Part shown: one piece after another, positions 54,635 through 64,000 of the stretch | How the letters are laid out: the number at the start of each line of letters is the position of its first letter | Position numbering within the stretch: the stretch's first letter is position 1 | NCBI RefSeq assembly: GCF_027943255.1 | Contig: NW_026562179.1 | Span: 7,566,501-7,630,500, forward strand | DNA length: 64,000 bases | Reading direction: 5' to 3' | DNA from: Anastrepha obliqua | Taxonomy: Eukaryota; Arthropoda; Insecta; Diptera; Tephritidae | Translations under genes and position numbers: made by a program | Notes under the pieces: generated by a model | Databases searched by the model: none | Told to the model about the DNA's origin: nothing | What the model saw: the letters and a program-made list of their open reading frames with translations, nothing else

Positions 54635-55189
54635 ACCAGAGAACGTTAATGGAATGAGAAGGAGTAAATGTTAAATAACTTTTTTCGAGTACCTACTAAT
54701 TTGAAGATTCATAGTAAGGGATTTTCAAATTCAACTTACCAGGACTATATTTACTTACCACATTAGTAAAGGATTTCAGAGTTTTTTCAGTGTTTACCAG
54801 ACTAGTAGGGGATTTCATATGATTTTTCACCACAGTATTAAGGGATTCAACACACTAGTAAGGGATTCGTCGGTTCTCATGCTCACAGCGAAGCGAATGA
54901 GTTTGCGATTAAGAAAGCTGCGCGGGCAGTTAATTTGTAGCGCAGATGCTAAAGTCGTCGTAATGCGGTTTTAGTTGCGCGTATCTAATTCAGGTTTGAG
55001 TCCGGAAGTCATATTTTTTCCTTGCACAATTTTTTTTACAATTCAACCCAGAAAACTTTGGTAAAATTTTTGAGTTTATTTTAATTATAATTGTTTGGTA
55101 TTTAGAAATTTCTTATTGGTATAAAATAGCTCATACTGGATATGAACCGATTTTCATATAAATTAATCAAAAAGGAAATATGTACATAT
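54635..55189. repeat. Right arm of palindrome, inner segment
   Basis: Reverse-complement match to about 49,450-50,050, with visible divergence. Contains GAACGTTAATGGAATGAGAA at the tip, whose counterpart also occurs at 46,510-46,545, so the arm tip exists at least three times. A tRNA-like B-box (ATTCAGGTTTGAGTCCGGAA) lies near 54,990-55,010, with a partner near 49,650. Confidence 0.85.
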
Positions 55190-56570
55190 TGTAGAGTACC
55201 TCCACTTCACTTTCAAACTTCTTTCGAATTCTTTAAATATATTTTTAATACTCAAACTCAAATTATGTAAACCACTCCAATCCACTCTACCCTTCAATTT
55301 CAATGACATAATTCTTTTCATTTCAATTTACTCTATTTTAGTGACATAATTCTTTTCATTTCAATTTCAATGACAAAAGTTATTTTCCTTTTTTTTGAAA
55401 CCCGAAACATAAGTAAACAGATGGCACACACCAAATACATTTTTTTGTCATATGATACCCCACTCCAAAGCAAAGCCATAGCTCACTGTGAAGTAAGTTA
55501 ACCTGAACAAAATTTAAGTCAACCTAAGCAGAATTTCATTTGTATAGTATTTTAAGTGTTTACAATTTTGTTATTGATTTTTACTTGTAACAATGTTTGA
55601 TTGTAATTATGTATATTTTATTGATGACAAGGCAAAAAGAAAGTATAAAAATAAAGCCATTCTATCAGAAAGCAGCTCAGTCTCAACCTGATAGTTGGAA
55701 GGCAGTTATTTGCCCTAACTGAAAAAAAATCTTTTTATTTACAAAGGTATCTTTAGTCGGCAGGTTTGCCTTAAGGGGTAACACCACTGTACACGCGTAA
55801 AATAAACACGATTTTTAAAGAATTTTTTTGTATAGAAGGAAAGGGAAAACAATCACTCTGATTTGGGAAGTTATTACTTATATACTAAAATACAAAACTA
55901 CAAAGTTTGATCGAAAAATTTTACAAAATGGTGGCATTGGAGACATTTTTGTAATGTGGTTTCTCTTGAAGGAGCTCTTCGGCACGCAGCACAGAGGGTG
56001 CAAATTTTAATCTGGAACAAAGAAACATTTTTTTTCTTAATCTAGATAAGAATAGCTAGAGAAACACGTAGGGGATTTAAAAAATATTTATTTTTGTGGA
56101 ATTAGCAAGCATTTGAAGGAAAAAACTCTATTTTGGACTAAAAAAACGGCACTTAAATAATTATAACAATCGCTTAAATTAATCTATCGAAAATCCCCTA
56201 CGTTCTTCTCTTAAGAAGGTTATTATACAGACGTAGTGAATAACCTGATTAAAAATATTTAAAATTGTTTGAGTTATGCTGCGTACCAATTTCAGAAAAC
56301 GTGTTTTGAGAAAAACACGTTTAAAGTTTGGAAATTTGGAGAAGTCGTTAGGTAGCAGTCACTAACGCTTGGTTAAAAGCTTAAAATATTTATTAAATAA
56401 ACTTCGGTAACGTATAAAACTTTTTGTTCTGTATTTTAAAAGATTCAAAGAATTTTTTAAGCTTATAAAAAAAAATCAATTTTTTGAAATTTCTACAGTG
56501 GTGTTACCCCTTAAAGCTCTTCCATAAAAATAATAACACTTATACTTTGACGATCCTGCCTCGCTTTACA
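55190..56570. mobile_element. Solo LTR of a retrotransposon (carrying a MITE)
   Basis: Starts TGTAGAGTACCTCC and ends CTCGCTTTACA, with the TG..CA ends of an LTR. ATAT lies on each side (55,186-55,189 and 56,571-56,574), a plausible 4-bp target duplication. Removing the internal MITE leaves about 640 bp. A TATA-like element (AAGTATAAAAATAAAG) with AATAAA lies near 55,640-55,660. No coding part of a retrotransposon is present, so this is a solo LTR left by recombination. The other palindrome arm lacks it at the equivalent position (near 49,440). Strand undetermined; the TATA direction suggests plus. Confidence 0.75.
55775..56510. mobile_element. TTAA-flanked MITE (736 bp)
   Basis: 17-bp perfect inverted repeats, GGGGTAACACCACTGTA and its complement TACAGTGGTGTTACCCC, are flanked on both sides by TTAA (55,771-55,774 and 56,511-56,514). 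TTAA duplication is characteristic of piggyBac and Kolobok-type transposases; no transposase is encoded here. The interior is AT-rich with one short frame (55,828-56,010). It lies inside the solo LTR. Confidence 0.85.
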
Positions 56571-57241
56571 ATATTATGTGTATGTATTTAATCTCTTTAA
56601 TCAAATCCAAACTATATTGATGACAAAATATCATTCTAATATCCGTCCAGAAAGCCAAACGCGCTTACACGAATACATAAAACAGTGAATCGAATAAATG
56701 ACCGATTTAGAAAGGTCAAGAACAATTATAAATTAGCGCAGACCTGAAAAACATATAGTGAGCGCAGTTCTTGTTTCGTTTTTGACTCAGGTTCAAGTCC
56801 TTTAAACATTTTTTTTGCTCGATATTTTTATTTTATTTTTTGTATTTGGTTTAATTAGAATTGATTTAAAATAGTGTATTCAGCTTTTCTAATACCTGTT
56901 ATTTATAAATTTATTTTCTATATAACATTATTCATACTTCTTTTGAATTAATTTATATGTAAGGCAGCCATAAATAAATAAGCCATATAAATTTGCCTGA
57001 AATTTAACTCTGTTTTGTTTTATTTAAACATTCCCTGTACTTTTTGATCATAGGATACATATATGCGGCTTTGCGGGCCGAAATGTGTGATTCGCTGGAA
57101 TTGTTCAAGGAATCTAACTCGCATTAGCTCGCGACTGTCGAACAGTTAGAAGACATATTTACATACATATAAGGGCGCATACATACATACATACGGAGCC
57201 GTGGCCACTCGACATGACAAAAATTCAAGATTTATCAAATA
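56571..57241. repeat. Right arm of palindrome, middle segment
   Basis: Reverse-complement match to about 48,150-49,440, except that the mariner interior present there (48,665-49,215) is absent here. Contains a further tRNA-like B-box (CTCAGGTTCAAGTCCTT) near 56,790. It ends at the Helitron 3' terminus. Confidence 0.85.
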
Positions 57242-57248
57242 CTAGCAA

Positions 57249-57268
57249 CCCGCCCGACTTTGCGCGGG
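57249..57268 (-). terminator. Helitron 3' terminal hairpin
   Basis: On the minus strand CCCGCGCAAAGTCGGGCGGG forms a GC-rich stem a few bases before the terminal CTAG, the usual transposition-termination hairpin of Helitrons. Confidence 0.88.
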
Positions 57269-57513
57269 TATAAAATATATACCCTATGTCACTCACTGAA
57301 AAAATGATTAAAATCGATCCAGTAGTTTTGGCTTATTCGTTACTGCCCGTAGCCCGCACGCGTTAAAGTTGGAGTAACACAATTCCCCTTTCTTTACAGC
57401 ATGAAGATTTCCTGCTATCTTTGGAATATCTAAATTCATACCCTACACTTTTACATATTTACTTTTTGCATTTTTACGTATGTATTTATTTCATTTTTAC
57501 AACAATTAATATA

Positions 57514-58760
57514 TTACAGAATGTCTTTATATACAACGTTCATAGCTTTCTTGTCTTTAGACAATACAAACATGTTTTCTCTAGAGGTTACTCTTGAAAG
57601 AGCGACATACAGTTGGCCATGTGAAAAACAGTCAACGCTCAAATCTAAGCCTGCAACGTTGAAGGTTTGACCCTGAGATTTTTTAATGGTCATTGCAAAA
57701 GATGCCTTTACCGGAAAAGGTAAGCGTCTAAATTGGAATGGTAGATCCGATGGTATCAGAGGGATTCGGGGAATCAATACATCTTTTCCGATACCACATT
57801 CTATGAGTATTGTGCACTCTATTATGAAAGTTTTCAGTGATTTTACCAACAAACGCGTGCCATTGCAAAGTTTATGTGGATTTAGGTTTCTTAATAAAAT
57901 AAAAGGACAACCTATTTTCAGCTCCATTTTGTGAGGAGGGAGTCCAGACGGGTTTAAAGAATTTAGAAATTCTGTAGAAAAATGAACAGCTCCTTCCAAA
58001 TCGAGAACAGAATCGACCGAGTAGTATATTTTCGTCGGCGTATCAATCTTTGAAATAATCAAGTTATTTACTTTATCTACGTGTTCGTTAGTTGGTGACA
58101 GAATAGCTCTTTCTTTAAACCAAGATATTGTCTTATAACTTATGTTATCAATGTCAGGATAGACATTGTTGATTAACTCTTGGATGTTGTCTATCAAAAC
58201 ACAAAGGTTTTCTAGGTTAATCCTTCCCTCACTTTGTGTTAATTCTCCATTGCCAACTTTTAGCAGCTTCTCTGGAAATAGCCTGTTCTCACGTGAAGAT
58301 GACGAAACCCTCATATTAGTTGTAAGCTCTAATTTATTGACATGCGACCAAAGGTGGGATCTTTTTAGCGAAGCATTTATTTCGTCAGCACGTGTTCCTC
58401 GAGTCACAACTGGTAGGATTTGACGGAAATCTCCTGAGAACAGAATTGTACATCCACCCATAAGTGCATTTTTGTTGCGCAAATCGCGCATTGTCCTATC
58501 CAGTGCTTCCACAGACGTCTTGTTTGACATGGTAGCTTCGTCCCAGACTATTAATGAGCAGTCACGCATCAATTTTCCTGTATTGCTCTGTCTAGAAACA
58601 CTACAGACGCTGTTATCATCATCGGTGGCGATTTTCAGCGGGTGCTTGATTGTAGAATGTGTGGTTCGGCCTCTTTCCAAAAGACTCTTTCCAAAAGAGT
58701 AGCGGCAATGCCGGATGACGCAACAGCTAACGCAATTTTTCCGGTAGATCTCAATTACTA
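57514..58760 (-). pseudogene. Helitron PIF1-like helicase, C-terminal part
   Basis: Minus strand. The open part (58,680-57,514, 388 codons) begins GRTTHSTIKHPLKIATDDDN and contains LIVWDEATMSNKTSVEALDR (DEAT, Walker-B/motif II), TILFSGDFRQILPVV (motif III), TTNMRV, FKERAILSPTNEHVDKVN, IGCPFILLRNLNPHKLCNGT, FAMTIKKSQGQTFNVAGLDL (motif V) and GQLYVALSRVTSRENMFVL (motif VI). Upstream at 58,760-58,690 the helicase continues in another frame (KIALAVASSGIAATLL), broken at a 14-bp tandem duplication (TCTTTTGGAAAGAG twice). Walker A and the Rep nuclease domain are missing. The open part has no ATG at its start. PIF1-type helicases unwind DNA during rolling-circle transposition. Confidence 0.9.
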
Positions 58761-59054
58761 ATTAGTGATGAAATATCTTGAAAAATATTGTTTTTAATTA
58801 TATGCTGTAAAGAGCCATATACATAGATCTATATGAAAACAACAATGTATTTAAGGTATTTATTGGATAAGGATTAATGTTGTACCTATTTGTTGAAATC
58901 GCTTCGAAAATAAGCTATTAGTTGTCGTAAAAAGTAAATGACAAAAAATGTTATTGTATGGAATCGATAGCAAACTAAACGCGCTCCGAATCAATAAAAA
59001 CTATTCAAAAACTGTATTTTAATTACACTGGTCGACAAAAATTAATTATTTTTC
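58761..59054. other. Helitron interior, non-coding
   Basis: AT-rich sequence without ORFs; it continues as the same Helitron at 62,657 beyond the inserted element. Confidence 0.5.
59050..59054. repeat. TTTTC target duplication, left
   Basis: TTTTC directly before the left terminal TGATTC; the same five bases follow the right end at 62,657-62,661. Short and low complexity, so weaker than the longer duplications elsewhere. Confidence 0.65.
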
Positions 59055-59449
59055 TGATTCAAGCATCGGACCCGGCCTATCTTATAGATTTTTCATCGCT
59101 GAATACGAATCTGACCTTAAAAAGTTTCCATCACGTCAAGATTTTGAAAAAAATTAGTTCAAAAAGTCAAAAAAACGTGTTTTTGACCAAATGTAGTGGA
59201 TGAACCTGAGGTGATGGAAGCTTCTACCTAGCCTTAAACTGAAGCCTGAACCTTCAGTTATAAGATCCAAATCGAAAATACCCTGAATCAATTGTAAATT
59301 TTGATGTAGCACAATTTTTTTAACTGCTCGCGCACGATTTTCATAGGTGCAGCCATACAGGCTAGTTAGCCTTATCATAGTGGTGCGCTGACTTGTACCT
59401 TTTACCTATCATGTTTTTAGTTATTGGGTTTGCTTAGCACGATTCGGAA
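59055..59449. repeat. Left terminal inverted repeat (about 395 bp)
   Basis: Matches 62,656 down to about 62,252 in reverse complement. Contains GTCGACAAAAA just outside and, inside, TTATAAGATCCAAATCGAAA and CTCGCGCACGATTTTCATAG. Mirrored open frames at 59,154-59,378 and 62,323-62,544 arise from the arms and are not separate genes. Confidence 0.9.
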
Positions 59450-59989
59450 GTTGTAATTTCAAAATTGAAAGTGTCGGATTCAAGATGGCGAAAATAAAAA
59501 TTTAATAAAATCAAATAAAAATTTGATTTTGCAGCTTGTCTTAGAATTAAAGGAAAGGCAAAAATTGTATGTAGAATTTCGTTTGTCTAGAAATTTAGTT
59601 GTTACAGTTAGAAATATTTCTAGCTATTAGCTATATTTCTACCAAAGACACATATTTCTAACTGTTACACCTTAATTTCAAGCTAATCGCAATTCAGCTA
59701 TACGGTTAGCTGGGTCAGCTAAAAATTTCTTTCAATGTTTGGTTTTATGATGCGCTGAAGACAAATATGACATCATAATTTAAAAAGGCAAAACCAATAT
59801 GGTGATCTAAATTACTTTTTACTTCACGAACAACTATTGAAAGATGAATTTATATAGTTATATTAGACTAATTTTTGACAGTAGTAATAAAGTTTTATAA
59901 TCTGACATTAGCTGGTGAACCAATATTTTAGTGCATAATAAGTTTATTAAATTCACGACCCCAGAATGTGCCACGAGGAGGCTGTCAGT

Positions 59990-60110
59990 ATTTTACACTC
60001 TACTTTTGTTTTTTTTGTTCTTTTTTATTTTTAAAAATTTTTTTTGTTTGTTTTTTTTCCTTTTTGTTTTTTTTTTTTGTTTATTAATATTCTCGCATTT
60101 GTGGTAATTT
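59990..60110. repeat. T-rich tract
   Basis: Long T runs between the left TIR and the ORF end; low complexity, no function assigned. Confidence 0.6.
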
Positions 60111-60266
60111 TTTGTTATTCCTTAGAAAGGAATTTCTTCCTTCTTTGTTTGAATTTTTTGAATCCACAATTTGTTCTTCAAATACAAGTTTCACGGATGC
60201 TTCTAATCTTTGTAAATTTTCTCAAGGTTTTAAGGAATAAGAAGAAACACACAAAGGATAAAGAAT

Positions 60267-62006
60267 TTAGTTTTGAGTACTTTCATTTTCTAAAATTTGA
60301 TTTTTATTCGGCAGACTTGGGAAGGTTAATCTTTGTGACTTTCTAGAGTAATTGCAATCATCATCTTTTAATAAGCCCCAGCAGTAATCAGCAAGCATGC
60401 TAGGATTCCATTTTCCCTGATATCTTTTCTCCATAGTTTTTATATCTTGATGAAATCTCTCACCATGCTCATCGCTAACGTCTCCACAATTTTGTGGGAA
60501 AAAATCCAAATGCGAGTCAAGAAAATGTATCTTCAAGGACATGTTGCAGCCCAAGCGTTCATAGTTTTTCAACATATTTGCAACTAACGTTTTGTACTTG
60601 TCAGATCGTCTGCTACCCAGAAAATTCGCGCATACTTCCTTGAATGATATCCAGGCAGCTTTTTCCTTAGCAGTGAGCTTTTTTTGAAATTCTTCATCTT
60701 TTAACACTTGGCGAATTTCTGGACCAACAAAAATGCCCTCTTTCAACTTAGCATCACTCAGATATTTAAATTTTTCTTTTAAATGTAGAAATCCTTTACC
60801 AGTTTTATCCATGGCTTTTACAAAATTTTTCATCAGGCCAAGTTTGATATGAAGTGGTGGTAAAATGATGTCATTTGAATTAACAAGAGGTTTACTTGAG
60901 ACATTTTTGGCTCCTGGAATAAATTCCTTTCTCTTAGGCCACGCTTTAACTTTGTAATGCTTATCTCTTGCTCTACTGTCCCATTCGCAAAGAAAACAGC
61001 AGAACTTCGTATATCCAGTTTGCAAGCCAAGTACAATTGCTACAACTTTTAAGTCTGCACAAATTTGCCATTTGTAGTTTGAATAGTTAATACAATCTAG
61101 AAGCACTTTCATATTTTCATATGTCTCTTTCATTTTAGCAGCGTGAGCAACAGGGACAGATGGATATAAATTTCCATTAAACAGAAGAACTGCCTTTAAA
61201 CTGTCTTTGGATGCGTCTATGAATAAACGCCATTCACATGGCTTATGTTCTCTTCCTAATTCCATCATAAGGCCGTCAACATCATTACAGTAGACAAGTT
61301 CACCACTCATAGAGAAATACGATTCCAAATTTCTCTGTCGCTTTCTAACGTGAGTTATAAAAGTTCCGGGTTCAAGCATGTTCCATTCTTTTAGCCGAGA
61401 ACCAAGTAACTCACTCTGAAGTTTTGATAATTTCAGATCTCTAAATAAATCATTTAGTTTTGACTGATTTATAAGAATTGGTTGATCAGAAATGGTATCA
61501 AAACACTCAGAATCGGACATTTCTTCTGGTTCTTTACAACCATCCACTGATTGTAAATAAGTACATTTATCTGTCACTAAATCGTCTTCTTGAGCAAGTT
61601 TTGGTAGTTTTGGTACAGGTAAGAGTTCACTGTGATTTTGCGGGTAAGTCACTGAAGATACATTTGGATATTCGATTTTACATTTATTCTTCCCAGAATA
61701 ACCAGAAGTATTTATACTACAAAAGTAACAATTAGTAAAATGATCTATTGGTTCTTTCCATATCATTGGAGTACCAAAAGACATGGAAGGACGCTGTCCT
61801 CGTCTCCATAAAAACAAATTTGATGTACAATGATTACAGCGAAAGTTTGGAGTCCAACTTTTATCAAAATTTATTATTTTTAAACTAAAATAATATTCAT
61901 ATGACTCTTTAGTAGCAGGAGTTAATGTGCGTCTCTGCTTTCTTGTCATAAACGGTCCACAAATGTAACAGAATAAATTTGGATCCGTTTTACAAACTCT
62001 AGGCAT
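60267..62006 (-). CDS. Putative transposase, 579 aa, intact, unknown family
   Basis: Uninterrupted from the ATG at 62,006 (MPRVCKTDPNLFCYICGPFM) to 60,267. The N terminus is Cys-rich: C5, CYIC (13-16), CNHC (about 58-61), CYFC (about 91-94), likely a zinc-binding, DNA-contacting module. An acidic Ser-rich linker (about 150-180) follows. Possible RNase H-like catalytic positions: EWRLFIDASKDSLKAVLLFN (Asp near 262), YKWQICADLKVVAIVLGLQT (Asp near 320), and GDVSDEHGERFHQDIKTMEK (Glu near 515). FCCFLCEWDSRARDKHY (near 340) is another Cys cluster. Being the sole ORF between matched TIRs, it is most likely the transposase; the catalytic assignment is a hypothesis from motif spacing. The arms and ORF look young. 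Acidic residues near the end and the QGKWNPSMLADYCW motif are conserved-looking features. Confidence 0.78.
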   Translation of the reverse strand: MPRVCKTDPNLFCYICGPFMTRKQRRTLTPATKESYEYYFSLKIINFDKSWTPNFRCNHCTSNLFLWRRGQRPSMSFGTPMIWKEPIDHFTNCYFCSINTSGYSGKNKCKIEYPNVSSVTYPQNHSELLPVPKLPKLAQEDDLVTDKCTYLQSVDGCKEPEEMSDSECFDTISDQPILINQSKLNDLFRDLKLSKLQSELLGSRLKEWNMLEPGTFITHVRKRQRNLESYFSMSGELVYCNDVDGLMMELGREHKPCEWRLFIDASKDSLKAVLLFNGNLYPSVPVAHAAKMKETYENMKVLLDCINYSNYKWQICADLKVVAIVLGLQTGYTKFCCFLCEWDSRARDKHYKVKAWPKRKEFIPGAKNVSSKPLVNSNDIILPPLHIKLGLMKNFVKAMDKTGKGFLHLKEKFKYLSDAKLKEGIFVGPEIRQVLKDEEFQKKLTAKEKAAWISFKEVCANFLGSRRSDKYKTLVANMLKNYERLGCNMSLKIHFLDSHLDFFPQNCGDVSDEHGERFHQDIKTMEKRYQGKWNPSMLADYCWGLLKDDDCNYSRKSQRLTFPSLPNKNQILENESTQN

Positions 62007-62251
62007 AGTAAAACCTGAGGAATCAGTTAAAGTATAAAAACCAAAAAACTTATATATTTGAAAAATATCTGATGTAGGTAAAGGTCAGATTCTAATATTA
62101 AGAAATTGAGATGTAGTCCTGAAAAAAACTGATGATAAAGAAACTTCGAAGATATTGATTGACCAATTTATGTTGAAGTCTCAATTAAAAATGAACTTTT
62201 TATCACAAAAGATATGTAAAGTGCAGTTCTGATAACATATATATCAAATAA

Positions 62252-62656
62252 TTCCGAATCGTGCTAAGCAAACCCAATAACTAAAAACATGATAGGTAAA
62301 AGGTACAAGTCAGCGCACCACTATGATAAGGCTAACTAGCCTGCATGGCTGCACCTATGAAAATCGTGCGCGAGCAGTTAAAAAAATTGTGCTACATCAA
62401 AATTTACAATTGATTCAGGGTATTTTCGATTTGGATCTTATAACTGAAGGTTCAGGCTTCAGTTTAAGGCTAGGTAGAAGCTTCCATCACCTCAGGTTCA
62501 TCCACTACATTTGGTCAAAAATGGTCAAAAACACGTTTTTTTGACTTTTTGAACTAATTTTTTTCAAAATCTTGACGTGATGGAAACTTTTTAAGGTCAG
62601 ATTCGTATTCAGCGATGAAAAATCTATAAGATAGGCCGGGTCCGATGCTTGAATCA
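62252..62656. repeat. Right terminal inverted repeat (about 400 bp)
   Basis: Reverse complement of 59,055-59,449, ending CGATGCTTGAATCA at 62,656. One internal difference is an extra GGTCAAAAAT near 62,520, and another is the A-run length. Confidence 0.9.
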
Positions 62657-63291
62657 TTTTCAGCGATTTACTAATATAGAACGTGAAAATAGCGTTTTAT
62701 TTCGCTGTAAAATTGTATGTACATATAATTACATGGAATTCAGTACATACATAGATACATATGTACATACGTTCGAAATGAAATAATGCGAGCGATTCGT
62801 AAATACATGCATACACACGTCACCATACGATGTTATTCAACATTAATGAGGTGTGGTGAGATTATCGCTTAACGCCTGTTGTTTCATTCGGTTGACAGCG
62901 AACAAACACACAAACAGCTTTTTTTGGAAAAAGAGCTGCTTTTGTTTAAACAATTTTGGTTAAATAACAAATAAATCAATTATTTTTTTTGATGCAGAAC
63001 GAAAGTAAATATTTCAAAGTTAAACTTCAAGAAAGTTTCATTTTAATTGGTTGATTCGTTTATGATTTATGGCCGTGAAAACAAAAAATTTATGTTTTTT
63101 TGCCACATTTTGACCGATTGCCACGCCCCCTTTATATATTTCTTCACATTATATAGATATAAACCTTCCTCTTCAATCAATCTATCTTTAAAAAAAAAAC
63201 CGCATCAAAATCCGTTGCGTAGTTTTAAAGATTTAAGCGTATACGGGGACATAGGGACAGAAAAAGCGACTTTGTTTTATAATATGTAGGA
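62657..63291 (-). other. Helitron 5' region
   Basis: Non-coding Helitron DNA ending (5' end, minus strand) at TCCTACATATTATAAAACAA. It contains AAAATCCGTTGCGTAG-type subterminal sequence commonly seen in Helitrons. Confidence 0.7.
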
Positions 63292-64000
63292 TTGGCAATT
63301 TCCACGCGAAATATTCCAATATTGACTATTTTCGAATGGTCGCGAAAATTGGCGTATGGGCGGCTCGTTTTATATATGAAATTGAAATATGAGCTCGAAC
63401 TTATGAATGAACTTTTTGTTTTTGTTCTAAATTGTTCAGCGCCGTCGCTGATCATGGCCGCTGCGACTGCGTCTACGAATGTATTTTGTTTTTGTAGTCG
63501 CTAGGCTTAGATTTTAGCTTTGGGCGACATGCACATGTGAGGTATGTGTTTTTGTTGTGTTCTAGAACATTTTAGAATGTGTGGTGGCAAAGCGGCCATG
63601 GCGTTGCGCTTGCTGTTGCTTTTGCGTCTATCAAAGTATTGCGTTTTTCTAAGTACAATATTAGGAATATCGACTGGTGAAAGACAAAAGTACACGGAAA
63701 CAAGAAGGGAGCGCTGTGCTCGCGCATATATGCATGAATGTATGAACGTGCATGGATGTAGTAACATAGGAATACAATTATTTTGTAGGAAGTTTAGAAG
63801 GCAAGTGGGTATATATGTATGTATATATGCTAGGACATAAAGTGGGTATATATACATACATAGAGCAGAATTGTTTTTGCACTTGTTAGAAAGAAACTCG
63901 TTCACTAGTGCGTATGTGTATTTGATTTCTTGTCATAAGTCAAGGTTATTGGGCATACATGCATATGTACATATGCATGAGAGGAAGATGATATTCTTAC
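63292..64000. repeat. Right arm of palindrome, outer segment (cut by window end)
   Basis: Reverse complement of 48,150-47,437, almost identical. It resumes directly after the Helitron and is truncated by the window edge at 64,000, which pairs with about 47,437. Confidence 0.92.

Larger units (their letters stand above)
59055..62656. mobile_element. Long-TIR DNA element with intact 579-aa ORF, superfamily unknown
   Basis: A 3.6-kb element with about 395-bp inverted terminal repeats starting TGATTCAAGCATCGGACCCG, nearly identical between arms, plus a plausible 5-bp duplication. It is nested in the Helitron. The only long ORF lies on the minus strand (62,006-60,267) and is intact. The structure is that of a cut-and-paste DNA transposon. 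I cannot match the protein to a named superfamily; its motifs resemble arthropod proteins I remember only as uncharacterised. Confidence 0.85.
57242..63291 (-). mobile_element. Helitron with complete ends, carrying a second transposon
   Basis: On the minus strand it begins TCCTACATATTATAAAACAA (from 63,291) and ends in a GC-rich hairpin followed by TTGCTAG at 57,242, with A and T of the host at the junctions: the canonical 5'-TC...CTRR-3' ends and AT target of Helitrons. The inverted palindrome arm at 48,140-48,160 retains the uninterrupted target, confirming both ends independently. It is 6,050 bp including a 3.6-kb DNA element. The remainder encodes only a helicase fragment and no Rep domain, so it is non-autonomous. 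Confidence 0.93.

Noticed and set aside
59154..59378. 74-codon frame and its mirror at 62,323-62,544
   Set aside because: Lies within both TIR arms and differs only where the arms differ; explained by the inverted repeat.
59030..62660. Palindrome formed by assembly error around the 579-aa ORF
   Set aside because: The arms have a unique ORF between them, small differences, and a plausible target duplication; this matches a transposon better than an artefact.

Overview
This is a eukaryotic, insect-like stretch of DNA made almost entirely of transposable elements and their wreckage. I found no convincing host gene, rRNA, functional tRNA or CRISPR array. The element mix (LOA-, Jockey-, RTE- and CR1-type LINEs, mellifera-type mariners, hAT, a Helitron, tRNA-derived SINEs), the AT-rich spacers and the ATGT/CATA microsatellites point to a dipteran, possibly a tephritid-like fly. 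The species assignment is inference only.

Left part (1-10,412): a decayed LOA-like LINE on the minus strand (about 1-1,700), a decayed RT fragment and a mariner 3' fragment, then AT-rich DNA. A near full-length LOA-clade LINE follows (4,893-10,398, minus), flanked by a perfect 14-bp target duplication and ending in a (CCTAA)n tail. Its ORF1 and ORF2 overlap but are broken by frameshifts and one stop.

Middle-left (10,413-31,300): a TA-flanked MITE; a Jockey/CR1-like LINE split by a second, 5'-truncated RNase H LINE (13-bp target duplication); and a minus-strand LOA-like LINE cut by a mariner (17,546-18,658) and a hAT element (about 19,059-21,460). After these come another LINE apparently split by a minus-strand LOA element, a LOA endonuclease fragment, an internally deleted mariner, a Jockey RT fragment, a tRNA-derived SINE and a Tc1-like relic.

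Middle-right (31,430-44,200): a plus-strand LINE with PHD-like zinc fingers, an N-terminal 2A-like NPGP motif, endonuclease and RT; then a minus-strand Jockey LINE (about 36,375-44,190). The Jockey element is interrupted by a truncated RNase H LINE (12-bp duplication) and by a complete DNA transposon (40,078-43,514) with 530-bp terminal inverted repeats, a TTAT target duplication and an intact 632-codon transposase-like ORF.

Right part (44,200-64,000): SINEs and tandem repeats, then a very large imperfect palindrome. Its left arm is 47,437-50,050 and its right arm begins near 54,635 and runs off the window edge. The loop holds tandem tRNA-like SINE units, an internally deleted Tc1/mariner-like element and an RTE LINE (51,414-54,506) that lost its YADD segment. 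The right arm was hit by an LTR retrotransposon (now a solo LTR, itself carrying a TTAA-flanked MITE) and by a Helitron (57,242-63,291). The Helitron carries a further element (59,055-62,656) with about 395-bp inverted repeats, a 5-bp duplication and an intact 579-codon ORF I cannot place in a named superfamily. The left arm preserves the unoccupied Helitron target, so the order of events can be read directly.

The most interesting candidates are the two long-TIR transposons with intact ORFs (40,078-43,514 and 59,055-62,656) and the palindrome that hosts the nested insertions. All coordinates of degenerate elements are approximate unless a target duplication is quoted.
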